This document shows, in pieces, positions 40,186 through 52,253 of a stretch of 64,000 nucleotides of DNA. Source of the stretch: Amylostereum areolatum. Lineage: Eukaryota; Basidiomycota; Agaricomycetes; Russulales; Stereaceae. A program made the position numbers and the translations under genes. The stretch's first letter is position 1. Every line of letters starts with the position of its first letter. The DNA lies in the NCBI GenBank assembly GCA_012932865.1, contig SAXG01000020.1:496001-560000 (forward strand), read 5' to 3'. The notes under the pieces were generated by a model, which was not told the origin of the DNA, did no database searches, and saw only the letters and a program-made list of their open reading frames with translations.

Positions 40186-41160
40186 ATGGATATGCCCTCA
40201 TATGGCGTATACACGCACGACCTGCGTGCTCGTGCGACGCGCGAGCAACATTGGCCATGCGTGAGGCCGAGGGGGGGGGTTCGTATTGAGGGCCGTGGCG
40301 CGGGCGCATGCATCGAGGGTGCACGGGCGTGTGGGTGCGCAGGTGCGTGCGTTGCAGGCGTTGCGAGCGGGCATGCGCATGTTCACATTGCGGGCGCGCG
40401 GGCGCAATGTGGCAGGCATGTGGGCGTTCGTGTTGAGGGGGGGCGTTGCGGGCGTGCGCGTTGCGAGCATTCGTGGCGGCGGCGGCGGGTGCGGCAGCGG
40501 CGAGTAGACGCACATGTGCGCGCGCCCAACATGGATGCCCCCGCCACCCTCGACGCATCCCTTCCCCAGCCCTTGCCTCGCCCCCACCCCCGCCCTCAAC
40601 ACGCCCGCGCCCTCCACGCGCTCCTGCCCGCACCCTCGCTCCGCCTCCGCCCTTGCCCTTGTCCCACCCGCGCCCGTGCGCCTTCGACGCCTGCGCCCTC
40701 AATCCGCCCATGCCCGCGTGCCCACAATGTCCGTGCACACGCGCCCTTGACGCCCGCGTGGGCATGTGCGTTGAAGTTGGGTGCGCGCGCGTGGCGGGTA
40801 GGTGCGTCGAGTGCGGGTGGGTGCATTGAGCGCAGGCGTGCGCGCGTGCGGGTCGCCAGTGTGCGGGGTGCGGGAGATGCGTTGAGCGCGGGGCGGTGTG
40901 TTGTGGGCGTGAGGGTGTGCGTGGCGTGCGGGCATGCGGGCGGGCGTGTTGTGGGTGTTGCGGGTGGGCGAGTGGCCGCAGGCGTTGTGTGCGGGCCTGC
41001 GTGTGTGGCGCGTGCATGTGCAGGGCATGCGGGCGGGCATGCACGGGGCGTGCGGGCAGACAGGTGCGTTGCGGGTGAGCGGTTGGCCATGGGCGCGTGC
41101 CTTGTGGGCGTGTGGGCGCGGGGCATGTGGACATGGGCGTTGCGGATGCACACGAGCACA
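40186..41160. repeat. Degenerate GC-rich minisatellite with strand switches
   Basis: Low-complexity sequence of GCGTGCGGGC-like units. G-rich on the plus strand at 40250-40510, C-rich at 40511-40760, G-rich again at 40760-41160. Long open frames on both strands, the longest 436 codons on the minus strand, come from the lack of AT-rich stops and show only Arg/Ala/Pro/His-rich low-complexity peptide. Confidence 0.7.
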
Positions 41161-41163
41161 TGA

Positions 41164-41216
41164 TATGATGTTTTCCGGAGCCCATTCTCAAGGAATGGGC
41201 TCCGGAAAACGTCATA
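41164..41216. repeat. Hairpin 1, 24-bp stem
   Basis: Inverted repeat around TTTTCCGGAGCCCATTC, loop TCAAG, then the complement. Stem 41164-41187 with 41193-41216 has a single T/G wobble. Confidence 0.9.
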
Positions 41217-41226
41217 CCTCGTGCAG

Positions 41227-41262
41227 GCGAGGATGCCATCATGCCAGTGATGGCATCCTCGC
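41227..41262. repeat. Hairpin 2, 15-bp perfect stem
   Basis: GCGAGGATGCCATCA (41227-41241), 6-base loop TGCCAG, then the perfect complement (41248-41262). GTGC and GCAC continue the stem beyond a 2-base bulge. Confidence 0.9.
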
Positions 41263-41608
41263 GCACGCGGAAGACGGCGGAGACGAGGGCAGGTGAGGGT
41301 GAGGGCGAGGGCCGATGGTGGTGAGGGCCGAGGGGGGAGGGCGGGTGGCGGCGAGGGTGGGTGGCGGCGAGGGACGAGGCCGAGGGAGAGCAGGAGGGAG
41401 AATGCATCCGGGGCGCAGCTTGTCCGCTAGCTCTCCTAAAAGGTGTCTTTGAACGCGGGGCAATGAGGAGAATGGCGGCAGGTGGCGGCGGCACTGGAAT
41501 TTTGGAGCGTCATTGGATGCGTTGAGGAGGGACAGGGGCGGAGGAAAGAGGAGGAGAGAGAGGGACGAGGACGAGGTTGGTGATGAGGAAGTTGCATCGT
41601 TCTCGCCA

Positions 41609-41670
41609 GAGATCATGACATATTTTCGGGCTGCGTTTTAAAACACGGCCCAAAAATATGTCATGATCTC
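41609..41670. repeat. 62-bp loop-less palindrome
   Basis: GAGATCATGACATATTTT... reads into its own complement ...AAAATATGTCATGATCTC with no spacer. The two 31-bp arms differ at three positions, one of them a T/G wobble. Confidence 0.9.
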
Positions 41671-41759
41671 AGCAATCCACGTGCCCTCGCAACGCGGCAC
41701 CTCGGCAACTGCCGAGGCGCGACACATCATCATCCTCTGCCTTTTCCTCCTCCTCATCT

Positions 41760-42110
41760 CTATGTCCCCTCTCCGTCAGCGCCCTCAACACCTATGCCCG
41801 CACCCTCAGCGACCGTGGCCGCACCTGCACCCTCAACAACCACGCCCACATGCCCACAACCTGACCACGCCTGCATTCCCGCGACACCAACTGCCGCGCC
41901 CTCAACACGCACACCCATGCCTGCACCATCCACGCCCATGCCAATGGCCGCGCTCAACCCACCCATGCCCGCGCTCAACCCGCCCACACCTGCAACCTCC
42001 ATGCCCATGCCCGCAACCTCCACGCCCATGCCTGCACCTGCAACGTCTCTGCACACTCAAACTGCCCGCACCCGCAACCTCCACGCGCTCGCGTGCACAG
42101 GCCAATTAGC
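41760..42110. repeat. C-rich degenerate minisatellite
   Basis: Units resembling CGCCCATGCCCGCAACCTC recur imperfectly. All forward frames stay open because the units lack stops, so no gene is called. Confidence 0.65.
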
Positions 42111-42327
42111 ACCGAGCTCAAGGAGTAGCTACGGCCAGTGCATGTCCCTTCACCTTCTTGATAACAGAATCACTGCCCATGCCAGGGTTTCCATTTCCTG
42201 GATGCCTACCACTGCACACCCTTGACACCCGTGCTCATGCCCTCTCTTGTCCACACCTTAGGACTTGACGTGTATGCCCGTGACCTCAACACCGACATGC
42301 CCACATCCCCACCCTAGATTTGCCCTT

Positions 42328-42699
42328 TGTTAGGGATCGGTCCAGTGACTGGCAGATCACCCAAGCCACCCAAAGAGAGAGAGAAAAGAGGATGGATTGA
42401 CAGGAGAGGGTCCAAGTCCAGGCGTAGGGCCGAAGCAGTACGTGGAGAACGAAGAGGACGATCTAAGGAAAAGGGGCGCAGAGGAGAGCCTTATATATGT
42501 ACAGGATTGATGATGCGAGAATGGTGCGAGTAGGAGAGAACAATAAGGAAAAGGAAGGGGGAGGACGTGGTCCAGAGCAATGATGTCATAGATGGAAAGA
42601 TAAGAGGAGTCAGGCTGACGACGTCATGTGATGGGAAATGTAATCATGTGACTGAATGCGATGCAGCGAAAAGGGAAAGGATTGAGGCAATACGTGACA
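42328..42699 (-). mobile_element. Solo gypsy LTR with CCCTT target duplication
   Basis: A 372-bp LTR of the same family as the chromovirus at 45101-52225, in reverse orientation (TGTTAGGGATCGG...ACGTGACA). CCCTT flanks both ends (42323-42327 and 42700-42704). It has the same TATATAA box as the full element. Confidence 0.95.
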
Positions 42700-42704
42700 C
42701 CCTT

Positions 42705-43020
42705 GATACCCCGCTCCCCACCCATGACACGTCCTTGAGGCGTCTCTGCCCCCATCCCTGTGCCACCATCAGCACGCCTGTGCCCGTGGCCCTGCCCTCA
42801 ACATGCATACGCCCACACCTTCAACACCCGCACCTGCAATGCCCACACCTGCGCCCTCAATGTGCACGTGCACACACCATTGATGCCCATGCCCGGGCAC
42901 TCATGCGCCCTCGACGCCTGTGCCTTGCAACGATCACGCCTGTGCTCTTGGCGCCCACACGCACATGCCCTCAACACCCGTATGCCTTCAACTCTTACAA
43001 GTACCGGTGCTCGTCGCGCC
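42705..43020. repeat. C-rich degenerate minisatellite
   Basis: Another block of CCCTCAAC/GCCCATGCC-like units. No gene is supported. Confidence 0.6.
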
Positions 43021-43329
43021 TGCACACCTTTTGTAAATAGCAGAAATATAAAATGGAATAAAATGATCATGGAATAGAGTAGAATGAAATGAAACAAGTA
43101 AATTCTATGCTTTGAAGAATCTAAGAAAATGTGGACTGTAGGTGGGCTTCAAAACTGTTTGTAGGCTGAGATTGGAACAAATGTACAGTGTGATGACGTG
43201 ACCTAAAGGCGGAAATGATGTACTTGATGTGTAATTCTGCCCAAACTGCATGCCAAGTACGTCATTTCTGCTTTGGGTCACGTGATGACCGTCGGCAAAC
43301 ATGCCGTATAGTTGGATAAAATAAAATAA

Positions 43330-43406
43330 GCACAACAGGAATTGGAACCAGCAACCAACGCACCTGCACACAAATCTTGTGATACCAATAGACTACACCT
43401 ACTTAG
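43330..43406 (-). other. Possible tRNA-derived SINE or tRNA pseudogene
   Basis: On the minus strand a box-A-like TAGTCTATTGGTA is followed about 40 bases later by a box-B-like GGTTCCAATTCC and then a T-rich stretch with TTTT. Arms do not pair well enough for a real tRNA, so a tRNA-derived relic is the most that can be said. Confidence 0.35.
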
Positions 43407-43611
43407 GCAACATGCGTACTCCCACACCCAATGCAACATAGCATGAGTACTTGCGTGCTCCCGCACCCCAGCACAAAATAGCATGAGCACTGAACTCTGC
43501 CTACAAAAATGTGAACACTAGGGTTTAAAAAATCTGACCTTCAGACCTAAAAATGTGGAGAACTAGTACTGCCATGCATGCAATGGCCCACTCCCCACCA
43601 AGTAGCTACCA

Positions 43612-45069
43612 GTGATGGGGTATTGTGCCAGGTGGCAAGACGGGCAATCGCCCGATCCTGCCTCGGTGCTGACAACCCCGCCTTGGACTCCCCCTCTACC
43701 CACGCATACTGTCCTCTCCCCCGTTCGTCCACGTCCAGAACGCCAGGCCACCAAGCTTGCGGCACAGAAACTAGAGAGGCAGGGAGACATCATCGCCAGC
43801 GATGACAATGGAGATAGTGATGAAGACGGTTATGAGGCTGGACATGATTCGGATGAGGAGGATCATCGTGTGTTTCTCTTTTATCATCCGGGTTAACTTG
43901 ATCTGACTCTGATACTTTAGCAGAGGTGAAAGCTGGGCTAGACCAGCTTCTTACCCTCCTTGGCACCAGGACCGGACCCACACTCAAGGAGGCTATATCC
44001 ATGAATGATGAGGTGCTCCATACTACCCTCTGTGTCCACCTCGACGATGCAAAGAAGCAGCTCGCTTACGAGCTCATCCTCCATCAGGCTCTCCAGGCCG
44101 TTGTCTCTGATCTCCAGGCGGAGGTTGTCACCACTGGAGAGGCCCTTCGAGCTGCCAAGAAAAAGCAGGATTCAGTGACCGAGCTTCTCATCCGCCGGAT
44201 GGGGACCCTGACCTTGGCTGGACCCACCGAGCCCGGACCCGCCGAGCCCAGACCTACCGAGCCCGGACCTACCGAGCCCGGACCCACCGAGCCCGGACCC
44301 ACCAAGGAGGAATCCGAGATCATCGTGGTAGTGACACTGCATCGGACACGTCAGAACTTCTGCCAATTGTGGCTTCGCAGGATAAGGTGATGTGGGAGAC
44401 CCGTGCTGACGATGCCGACTTAGGTTCAGAGAATTTGGGTGACGATGAGGACGAGGAAGATGAGGAGGAAGAGGGGGGAGAAGAAGAAGATGATAATGAT
44501 GTTGAGTTTATTCCGGATTTGCAGGAAGGGGTGACATTCACCGATGACGATTACAATGAGTAGGTCAACCTGTGCAACTTTTTGATCGTGCATATATGTT
44601 ACATCTTGTACCTCCAGGACCCTCCTTGCCTTGCGTCGTGGAAAATGTATCTTGTGCCAGTCATCCGGCCCGATCATCCGGCGAGAAGGTGAGTGCTAGA
44701 CATGTGATATGATACACGTTGTGTGATGAGCTGGCACTCCTTTCGTCTTGCTATCATGTCTAAATGTTTGAGGACAAGCAATCCGACAACCAACTCCCAT
44801 CGTGGGATGATCCCGACGCTGATGGCACGCTCCTTGATCAGGATGTACTAGATGATCAGCCGCATGAACTTTCCCCTCCTCTCCCCGGCGAGCAAGACTG
44901 GATCACCAAACACCTCGAGGAGTTTAAGAAACTCACGTACACGGACAAAGGGTGTTGGGTCACGAAGATGCGAGTTATATTTTTTGCAGATGTTCACCAA
45001 GGCAAGTTGTACCCTCCCGATCGCCCTCCGACAAAGAAGAAAGATGCAGCCTTCCATGAGCAAACTGAA
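43612..45069 (+). pseudogene. Unrecognised multi-exon gene A, 5' part, broken
   Basis: Exons read as 43612-43867, 43921-44559, 44618-44688 and 44773-45069, with short GT..AG introns. The product has an acidic stretch (SDEDGYEAGHDSDEEDH), a coiled-coil-like region (about 43921-44200), six 5-residue repeats of the PTEPG type (15-bp tandem repeat, 44220-44305), a very acidic Asp/Glu run, a small CILC-containing exon and a conserved-looking domain around WITKHLEEFKKL..FFADVHQGKLYPPDRPPTKKK. A frame change near 44330 has no intron to explain it, so the gene is broken. The last exon ends at a donor (GTAAGG, 45070) whose intron holds a chromovirus. I recall similar hypothetical proteins repeated in Agaricomycete genomes but cannot name a function. 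Confidence 0.6.
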
Positions 45070-45304
45070 GTAAGGTGCTCAGATGCTTGTATATGGATAC
45101 TGTCACGGATCGCCTCAATCCTTTCCCCTTTTCGTTGGATCGCGTTCAGTCACATGATTACATTTCCCATCACATGACGTCGTCAGCCTGACTCCTCTTA
45201 TCTCTCCATCTATGACATCATCGCTCCGGACCACATCCTCCCCCTTCCTTTTCCTTATTGTTCTCTCCCTGCTCGCACCATTCTCGCATCATCAATTCTG
45301 TACA

Positions 45305-45311
45305 TATATAA
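45305..45311 (+). promoter_or_regulatory. TATA box in the gypsy 5' LTR
   Basis: TATATAA in the middle of the LTR. The same box is at 52056-52062 in the 3' LTR and, in reverse, in the solo LTR at 42328-42699. Confidence 0.55.
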
Positions 45312-46772
45312 GGCTCTCCTCTGCGTCCCTTTTCCTTAGATCGTCCTCTTCGTTCCCCACGTACTGCTTCGACCCTATGCCTGGACTTGGACCCTCTCCT
45401 GCCAATCCATCCTCTTTCTCTCTCTCTTTGGGTGACTTGGGTGATCTGCCAGTCGCTGGACCAATCCCTAACACTAGGACGATCTCCCCCACACCCACCT
45501 CACCACATCCCTTGCCGTCTTTACGACGTTAAATCCCCCATCCTGGAACCACTCGATCAACCGATCTTTATCGCATTCAACCTCCAAACCTTCAACTCCA
45601 ACCACGACGCTCCCTTCCCTAGGCCTCGAGAAGACGCCGTCACTGTCGATCGCCTACGCGCCCTTGAGCTCCTCTGCAAAGAGCACACCTGGAAAGTCCA
45701 CGGTGTCAACTGCCGCATTTACGAGTGGCGCTGGAACCACGGTCACGGTAGGCAGACGATCCTCTGCCTCTACACTCGCATTGTTGTGCGCTTCGATATA
45801 GATCAGAACCACTTCGAGTTCTCCATCCACTCCCCCACCTGGCACACCTGTTCCAACACCCATCTGCCACCATCACTCGTCCGTCAAAGCTTCCCCACCG
45901 TCTATAACTTTGCCCTCCCTACGCCCGAATCTACTCCACCACCACCACTCCTTATCGAACGATCACCAGCCGCAAGGAGCTGCAACAGCGTCGTCATCAG
46001 CACAAGATCCGCCAGGCTCTCAAGGCTTCCTACCTCACCGCTCGCCTCTTAGGCCGTCGCCCCATCGCGGCGGACTTTTTCTAGACACCACCATTGCTTC
46101 TGAATCCCTCCCCCCCGTGCCACCACTCCAGACTTCCCTCTCGGCTTCACTCGTGGAGCTAACCCAGGCGAGTACTACGCCCTCACCCTCGGTGGACGAC
46201 GAACCGTACACTGGACACACGTCGACGGAGTCACTGCCCAGTGGTACTTCAACGACGAGGAAGGTTTCCCTTACTGTCGAACAGACTGATATCGATGTTA
46301 CAGGCGCAGGAGCACGACCAGTATCTATAACCCCCAGACACCCAAACAAGAAGAAGTTGCCACTGCTCCTCAAGAAGAAGGCTCCCCTCCACCTCCACCG
46401 CGACGAGACCAGCCTTGGTCTGTTCCCCTTGGTATCAGATTCGACGAGCGTACAAAGAAGTGGTACGCCTACAAGAAGAACGGACACGCAGTCGTAGAGT
46501 GGTATCCCAGCTTCTACGACGCAGACACTGATCGTTGGACCTGGGCCACAGGTGAAAACCCATTCCTCTTAGACGAAGAACTCAAGGTCGCTGCAGAAGC
46601 ATTCTACAGGATCACTCGTGCACACAACGAACATGTTCGCATCCTTCCGCAACAGCACTCGCAGTTCCCCTACCCCCCTCTACCCCAGGCTCTCCAGCTG
46701 TTCAAGGTCCCCATCAGTCCCCTGCAGCTCCTAGTTAACCCTCTTCCCCCATTTCAACCGCCCGCAACCACC

Positions 46773-47590
46773 ATGTCTCAACCAGCCTCGACCACCACCA
46801 CCCCCTCCACCGGCGAGATAGGCGTTAAGCCTAAGCCATTCACCAGCAATCGCAAAGAGTCGTGTCGCTTCAAAAATGCCGTCCGCATGTTCCTTAGGGC
46901 AAACAGCAAGAAGTACGCAAGCGACGATGACCAGATACAGCTGATGCTTTCCCTGATGGAAGGCTCAGTTGCCGGTGTATGGGCAGAGCTGCACCAGGAG
47001 GAGATCCTCGATGCTGAGGATAACAAGCCAGCGGGTACGACCACTCGTGCGAAGTAGCTCACCCTCAAGGAGGTCCTCGCCCAGTTCGACAAGGACTTCA
47101 AGCAGTTTGACGAGACCATCACCTCTCAGAATGCCCTTGCAGACCTCAGGCAGGGCGACCGCCCCGTGCAGCAGTACATCACTGAATTCGAGTCCCTCCT
47201 CCCATGCTCAGGATTCCAAGGCGAGTCCTGTTCTCTACTTCTTCAAAGAAGGATTGAACAGTGGCCTTCGCAAGGAATGCGAGAGGACTTGGCCGCTCTC
47301 TACCACTATTGACGACTGGAAGGTTCGTGCATAGTGCGCTCAATGAAGCCTTTCTCCGCAACCGCCGGCTCGCATCGCCTGCAGGACCGGAAGCAGAAGA
47401 CCTCGTCATCGACCACTAGCGCACGACCCTCATCCTCCACCAGCAGTGGACCGCGCGTTGGAGCAGTCAGCACCCAAGGAGGGCGTCCAGGACTGTCTCA
47501 CTGATGCTGAGCGCGAGTGCCTGCGCAAGGAAGGTGGTTGTTTCCTCTGTTTCCAACCAGGTCACATGCTGCGTGACTGCCCGAACAAGG
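46773..47590 (+). pseudogene. Gypsy gag remnant
   Basis: Starts at a plausible ATG with a Ser/Thr/Pro-rich head, followed by a capsid-like stretch (RMFLRANSKKYASDDDQIQ), an in-frame TAG at 47055-47057, further shifts near 47200 and 47330, and a CCHC knuckle CFLCFQPGHMLRDC near 47540-47582. 45540-46760 upstream is also coding-like in pieces but broken and not assigned. Confidence 0.8.
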
Positions 47591-47989
47591 ACTCAAGCAG
47601 TGGAAGACGTGTAGGAGCGTTGGAAACTGACTCAAACTCAGGAGTACCCTCCGCGCATGCTCCCTCGTCCCCTCAAGCGGCAACAACCTCAAATGCGGAT
47701 CCAGTCAAGGAGATGTCGGTCCTGATCAACAAGATGAAGAAGTTGGGCAAGGAGGAGCGTGAGGAGGCATGTGGCGATGTTGAAGGATCTCGCTGGTGGT
47801 TTGGATTTTTAGAGCGCCCCCCAGTCGCGTCGTCTGTGGGTGGCAAAGGTTTTTCTATGGCATCGTCAAATTGTTTCTCTGTACTATCATCCATGCAATC
47901 CAGTGAGCGTGTCCTTCCAACCTGCTTGAAATTGTCAACGGTCACGAAGAATAGGCACACGCCCTCAATATTGCTGGATGTCAAACTGA

Positions 47990-48223
47990 TTGGACGAGTC
48001 GCTGGAAGAAAAAATCGACGCTGAAGCGCTGCTGGATAGCGGCGCTGAAGGCATTATAATTAACCGAAGATTTGCAGAGAAGAAAGGGCTCTCGTTAGAT
48101 ACTCTTGACCGCCCGTTCCCTGTCCGCAATATAGATGGGACGGAGAACATAATGGGATGGGTACAGTTATTCGACTACCCAGTGTGTTCGCATCTACGCG
48201 CAATCCACAGAATCGTATCATGA
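47990..48223 (+). pseudogene. Gypsy protease remnant
   Basis: Contains ALLDSGAEGIIINRRF, an aspartic protease active-site motif (DSGA), and the following hydrophobic strand. It is cut off from gag and RT by frame changes. Confidence 0.8.
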
Positions 48224-48762
48224 AGAAACAGCCGAATTCTTTGTCACGGACATCAGGTGATCACGACATGATCCTAGGAACTGACTGGTTGAAGGAGCAT
48301 AACCCAGAAATCAACTAGGATGGAGAAGAAGTCGACATGACACGCTGCCCACCCACTTGCGTCCTACACAAACCTCCGGTCAAGAAGCTTTACATCAAAC
48401 CGGAACACCGGTCTGGGCCACAACCACCCATTGACATCGTTGAAGCTGACGAGGTTGAAGTTGAAGAGCCTCGTGTCCACACGGTGACCAACCACCCAAG
48501 CAACACAAAGTACGTGATCCCTGCCCGCCGTGTATAGCATGCTCGTGTTCGTTCCCCCCGCCGTACACCTTCAGGCGCAAAGTGGTTCACAGAAGATGAC
48601 GACGAGCAGTCGGACATTGTCCTGGCTTCATGGACCCAAGACGGGCTACGTGCTGCGGGAATCGTAAAGGAAGTCACCCTTGAACAACTAGCACGAGAAG
48701 AACAGTCCAATGACCTCGCCATACGTGCCACCTTCACCAAGGCGCAACAGCTTGCAGAACAG

Positions 48763-49598
48763 GTGGCTGATGTCAAGACAAAAACATTTGAAGATATGGT
48801 CCCTGAGCAATATCGCTCGTTCAAGTCGGTGTTTGACAAAGCTACATCTGAACGTCTACCTGAGCGACGTCCCTGGGACCATGCTATTGACCTGAAACCA
48901 GACTTCCAACCAAAGGCTTGCAAGGTGTATCCTTTGACCCCATCCGAGCAGCAAGAGCTGGACAGCTTCCTCGATGAACACATCAAGAAGGGGTACATTC
49001 GCCCGTCGAAATCATCCATGGCGAGTCCCTTCTTCTTTGTCAAGAAAAAGGATGGGAAGCTTCGTCCTGTACAGGACTATCGAGCGTTGAATAAAGGCAC
49101 TGTCAAGAACAAATACCCGCTCCCACTCATCTCCAAGCTTGTCGACAAACTCAAGGGTGCCAAGGTCTTCTCCAAGATGGATGTCCGCTGCGCTGGGGAT
49201 ACAACAACGTCCGTATCAAGGAAGGAGACGAGTGGAAGGCCACTTTCAAAATGAACCGCAGGCTGTATGAACCTCTGGTGATGTTCTTTGGCCTTATGAA
49301 TTCCCCTGCAACATTCCAGGCAATGATGAATGAACTTTTCAAGGATCTCATCGACGGTGCCAAGGTCGTCATTTACATGGACAACATCCTTGTCTTCACA
49401 GAGACACTCGAAGAACACCGTGAACTGATGATGCAGGTGCTGCAACGCCTGAAGGACAATGACCTCTTCCTCAAGCCAGAGAAATGTGTCTTCGAACAGG
49501 ATTCTGTTGAGTACCTCGGCTTGATTATCTCGCACGACCAGATTGCTATGGACCCATGTCAAGGTAGCAGGCATTACGGAGTGGCCCACCCCTCGTAA
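48763..49598 (+). pseudogene. Gypsy reverse transcriptase remnant with YMDN
   Basis: Reads through the usual gypsy RT landmarks: [32 protein letters not shown] and FSKMDVR with the first catalytic Asp. After a frame change near 49190 come FGLMNSPATFQAMMN and YMDNILVF. The expected double Asp is Asp-Asn here (second codon 49383-49385, AAC), which would abolish catalysis even without the frameshifts. Confidence 0.88.
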
Positions 49599-49812
49599 CT
49601 GTCAAGGACTGTCCAGTCATTCCTCGGGTTTGGAAACTTCTACCATCACTTCATCAAGGACTTCTCCAAGGTTGCACGCCCCCTGTTTGAACTGACCAAA
49701 AAGGACCATCCATGGAACTGGACTGCAGAGTGTCAAGGCGCCTTCGCTGCCCTCAAAGCTGCGTTCACCTCATCCCCTGTCCTGATTCTTCCTGACCCGT
49801 CGAAACCTGTAC

Positions 49813-51800
49813 TTGGTAGAAGTTGATGCCTCAGACTTCGCAACTGGAGGCATCCTCTCGCAACGCGGCCAAGATGGTCACCTCCATCCTGTTGCCTACC
49901 TGTCCAAGTTGCTTACTGAGCTGGAACGCAACTACGACATCTACGACAAGGAACTGCTGGCAATTATTCGGGCACTTGAAGCTTGGCAGCACTATCTGGA
50001 AGGCGCAACTCATCCAGTCGAGATTTGGACAGACCACAAGAACCTGGAGTACTTCAAGGAAGCACAAAAGCTGAGTCGTCGACAGGCCCACTGGGCGTTA
50101 TTCCTCACGCGCTTCGATTTCATGCTAACGCACAAGCCGGGCCTTCACCATCGACCAGATCCATTGTCCAGATGCCCTGACCTTAAAGAGGGGGTCGAGA
50201 ACGACAACAAGGAACATGTCCTCCTAGATCCCAAGTACTTCCGTATCCGCGCTACTCGGTCGCGCACTGTAACTACCATAGGCGACGCTGACCTACGCCG
50301 ACGCATCCGAGATGCGCGCACCAAAGACGCTGAAGTTGTACAAGCAATGGACGCTATCCTTCGCAACGGGCCACGATCGCTTGTTAAGGACCTTCAAGAA
50401 TGGAACCTGGAAGACTGGATGATTCTGTTCAGAGGGAAGGTCTATGTACCTGCAGACATCGAGCTATGTTGTGACATTGTCAAGTCATTCCACGACTCAC
50501 CAATGGCAGGAGATCCAGGTCGCCACAAGACGTATGAACTCCTCAGCCGAGAATACTGGTGGCCAGGGATGTCAGTCTTTGTACGCGACTATGTTGAAGG
50601 ATGCGCTGTTTGCCAAGCGACCAAGAACCGTCCCCAGCACCCCCATGTTGACATGATCCCTAACGCCATCCCAGAACGCCCATTTGAGGTGATCACAACC
50701 GACTTTGTCACTGATCTGCCTCCCTCAGATGGATATGATGCTATCTGCATGATTGTAGACCACCTCTCCAAGGCCAGTCTGCATTGCACCGTGCACCAAA
50801 AAAATCGACAGCAATGGCACCGTCGACATCCTGCTGGACTGCGTGTGGCGACACTACGGGCTGTGGAAACAGATGATCTCCGACCGCGGCCCACGGTATG
50901 CAAGCAAGGTTATGCAGGAGACTTGCACCAAACTCGGAATCAAGGCTTCGATGAGCACAGCGTACCACCCTCAAACGGATGGTGAAAGCGAACGGGCGAA
51001 CCAAGAGTTCGAGCAGTACCTTCGGGCATTCTGCAACTATCAGCAGGACGACTGGGTGAAGTACCTCCCCTTCGTCGAATTTTCACATAACATTTGTGTC
51101 CATTCAGCTACAGGTCGCTGCCCCATTCGAGCTGCTTTACGGTTTCTTACCGACAATGATCCCCTCTGTCAACCCCATCTCCAAGAACCTTGCCGTCAAA
51201 GAACGCTTCCAGTACCTTGAAGAAATACGCAAGGAATCGCAGGCCAGTCTTGAAACGGCACGCAACCTGATGAAGCGCTATAATGGCGACTCGACACAGG
51301 AAGGAGTGCGTTTTGAAGTTGGTGACAAAGTCTGGCTGGATGGTAAGAACCTGAAGACCACACATCCAAAAGCTAAGCTCGCAGCAAAACGACACGGCCC
51401 ATTCACCGTCACTGACGTCCTCGGACCAGTGACTTACCGCCTTCAACTTCCTCCCTAAATGGCGTATCCACCCTGTCTTCCATGCCTCGCTTCTCTCGGC
51501 GTACAAAGAGATGGATGCCCATGGCCCCAACTTCACTCAACCGCCTCCAGAACTGATTGATGAAGACGAGGAGTACGAGATTGAAGCCATCCTTCGACTC
51601 ACGACCCACACGCAACAAACGCGGCATTGAATACCTCGTCAAATGGCTTGGATATCCCGACTCTGAGAATGAATGGTGACCGGCCTCTACATTGACGCAT
51701 GCCAAGGATGCTATCGCTGAGTTCCACCGCCTTCATCCCAATGCCCCACGATCACTAAAATCATTGGGTCTGACCCAGGCCGAATTTCTTGCATCCACGA
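49813..51800 (+). pseudogene. Gypsy RNase H, integrase and chromodomain remnant
   Basis: RNase H residues are seen in VEVDASDFATGGILSQ, ELLAIIRALEAW and WTDHKNL. The integrase zinc finger (HDSPMAGDPGRHKTYELL...CAVCQATK), core Asp in ITTDFVTDLPPSD, second Asp in SDRGPRYAS and Glu in QTDGESERANQ are present but in two frames (shift near 50800). Another shift near 51110 leads to a GPFTVTDVLG stretch, then a chromodomain (YEIEAILRL...EYLVKWLGYPDSENEW) broken by a shift near 51630 and a TGA at 51677-51679. Confidence 0.88.
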
Positions 51801-52253
51801 TGGACTGATGAACTTGCTGCTCCCGGCGAAAGCGTGCCTTAAAGAGGGGGTAATGTCACGGATCGCCTCAATCCTTTCCCTTTTCGTTGCATCGCGTTCA
51901 GTCACATTATTACATTTCCCATCACATAACGTCGTCAGCCTGACTCCTCTTATCTCTCCATCTATGACATCATCGCTCCGGACCACGTCCTCCCCCTTCC
52001 TTTTCCTTATTGTTCTCTCCCGCTCGCACCATTCTCGCATCATCGATCCTGTACATATATAAGGCTCTCCTCTGCGCCCCTTTTCCTTAGATCGTCCTCT
52101 TCGTTCTCCACGTACTGCTTCGGCCCTATGCCTGGACTTGGACCCTCTCTTGTCAATCCATCCTCTTTTCTCTCTCTCTTTGGGTGACTTGGGTGATCTG
52201 CCAGTCGCTGGACCAATCCCTAACAGATACCCTCCTCACTCCAGTGTCTATAG

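Larger units (their letters stand above)
45101..52225 (+). mobile_element. Chromodomain Ty3/gypsy retrotransposon, degenerate, in an intron
   Basis: LTRs 45101-45473 and 51854-52225 (TGTCACGGATCGCC...CCCTAACA), target duplication GATAC (45096-45100 and 52226-52230). Inside, in gypsy order: Gag with CCHC knuckle, DSGA protease, reverse transcriptase, RNase H, HHCC/DDE integrase and a C-terminal chromodomain. Many stops and frameshifts make it non-autonomous. The polypurine tract AAAGAGGGGGTAA precedes the 3' LTR. No standard TGG primer-binding site follows the 5' LTR. Its removal restores a 54-bp intron of gene A. Confidence 0.95.

Noticed and set aside
40184..41494. 436-codon minus-strand frame and several long plus-strand frames in the same place
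   Set aside because: All frames on both strands are open in a GC-rich minisatellite. The peptide is low-complexity and there is no start context, intron or domain.
43330..43406. A functional tRNA gene on the minus strand
   Set aside because: A- and B-box-like strings are present, but the acceptor, anticodon and T stems do not pair. Kept only as a possible tRNA-derived relic.
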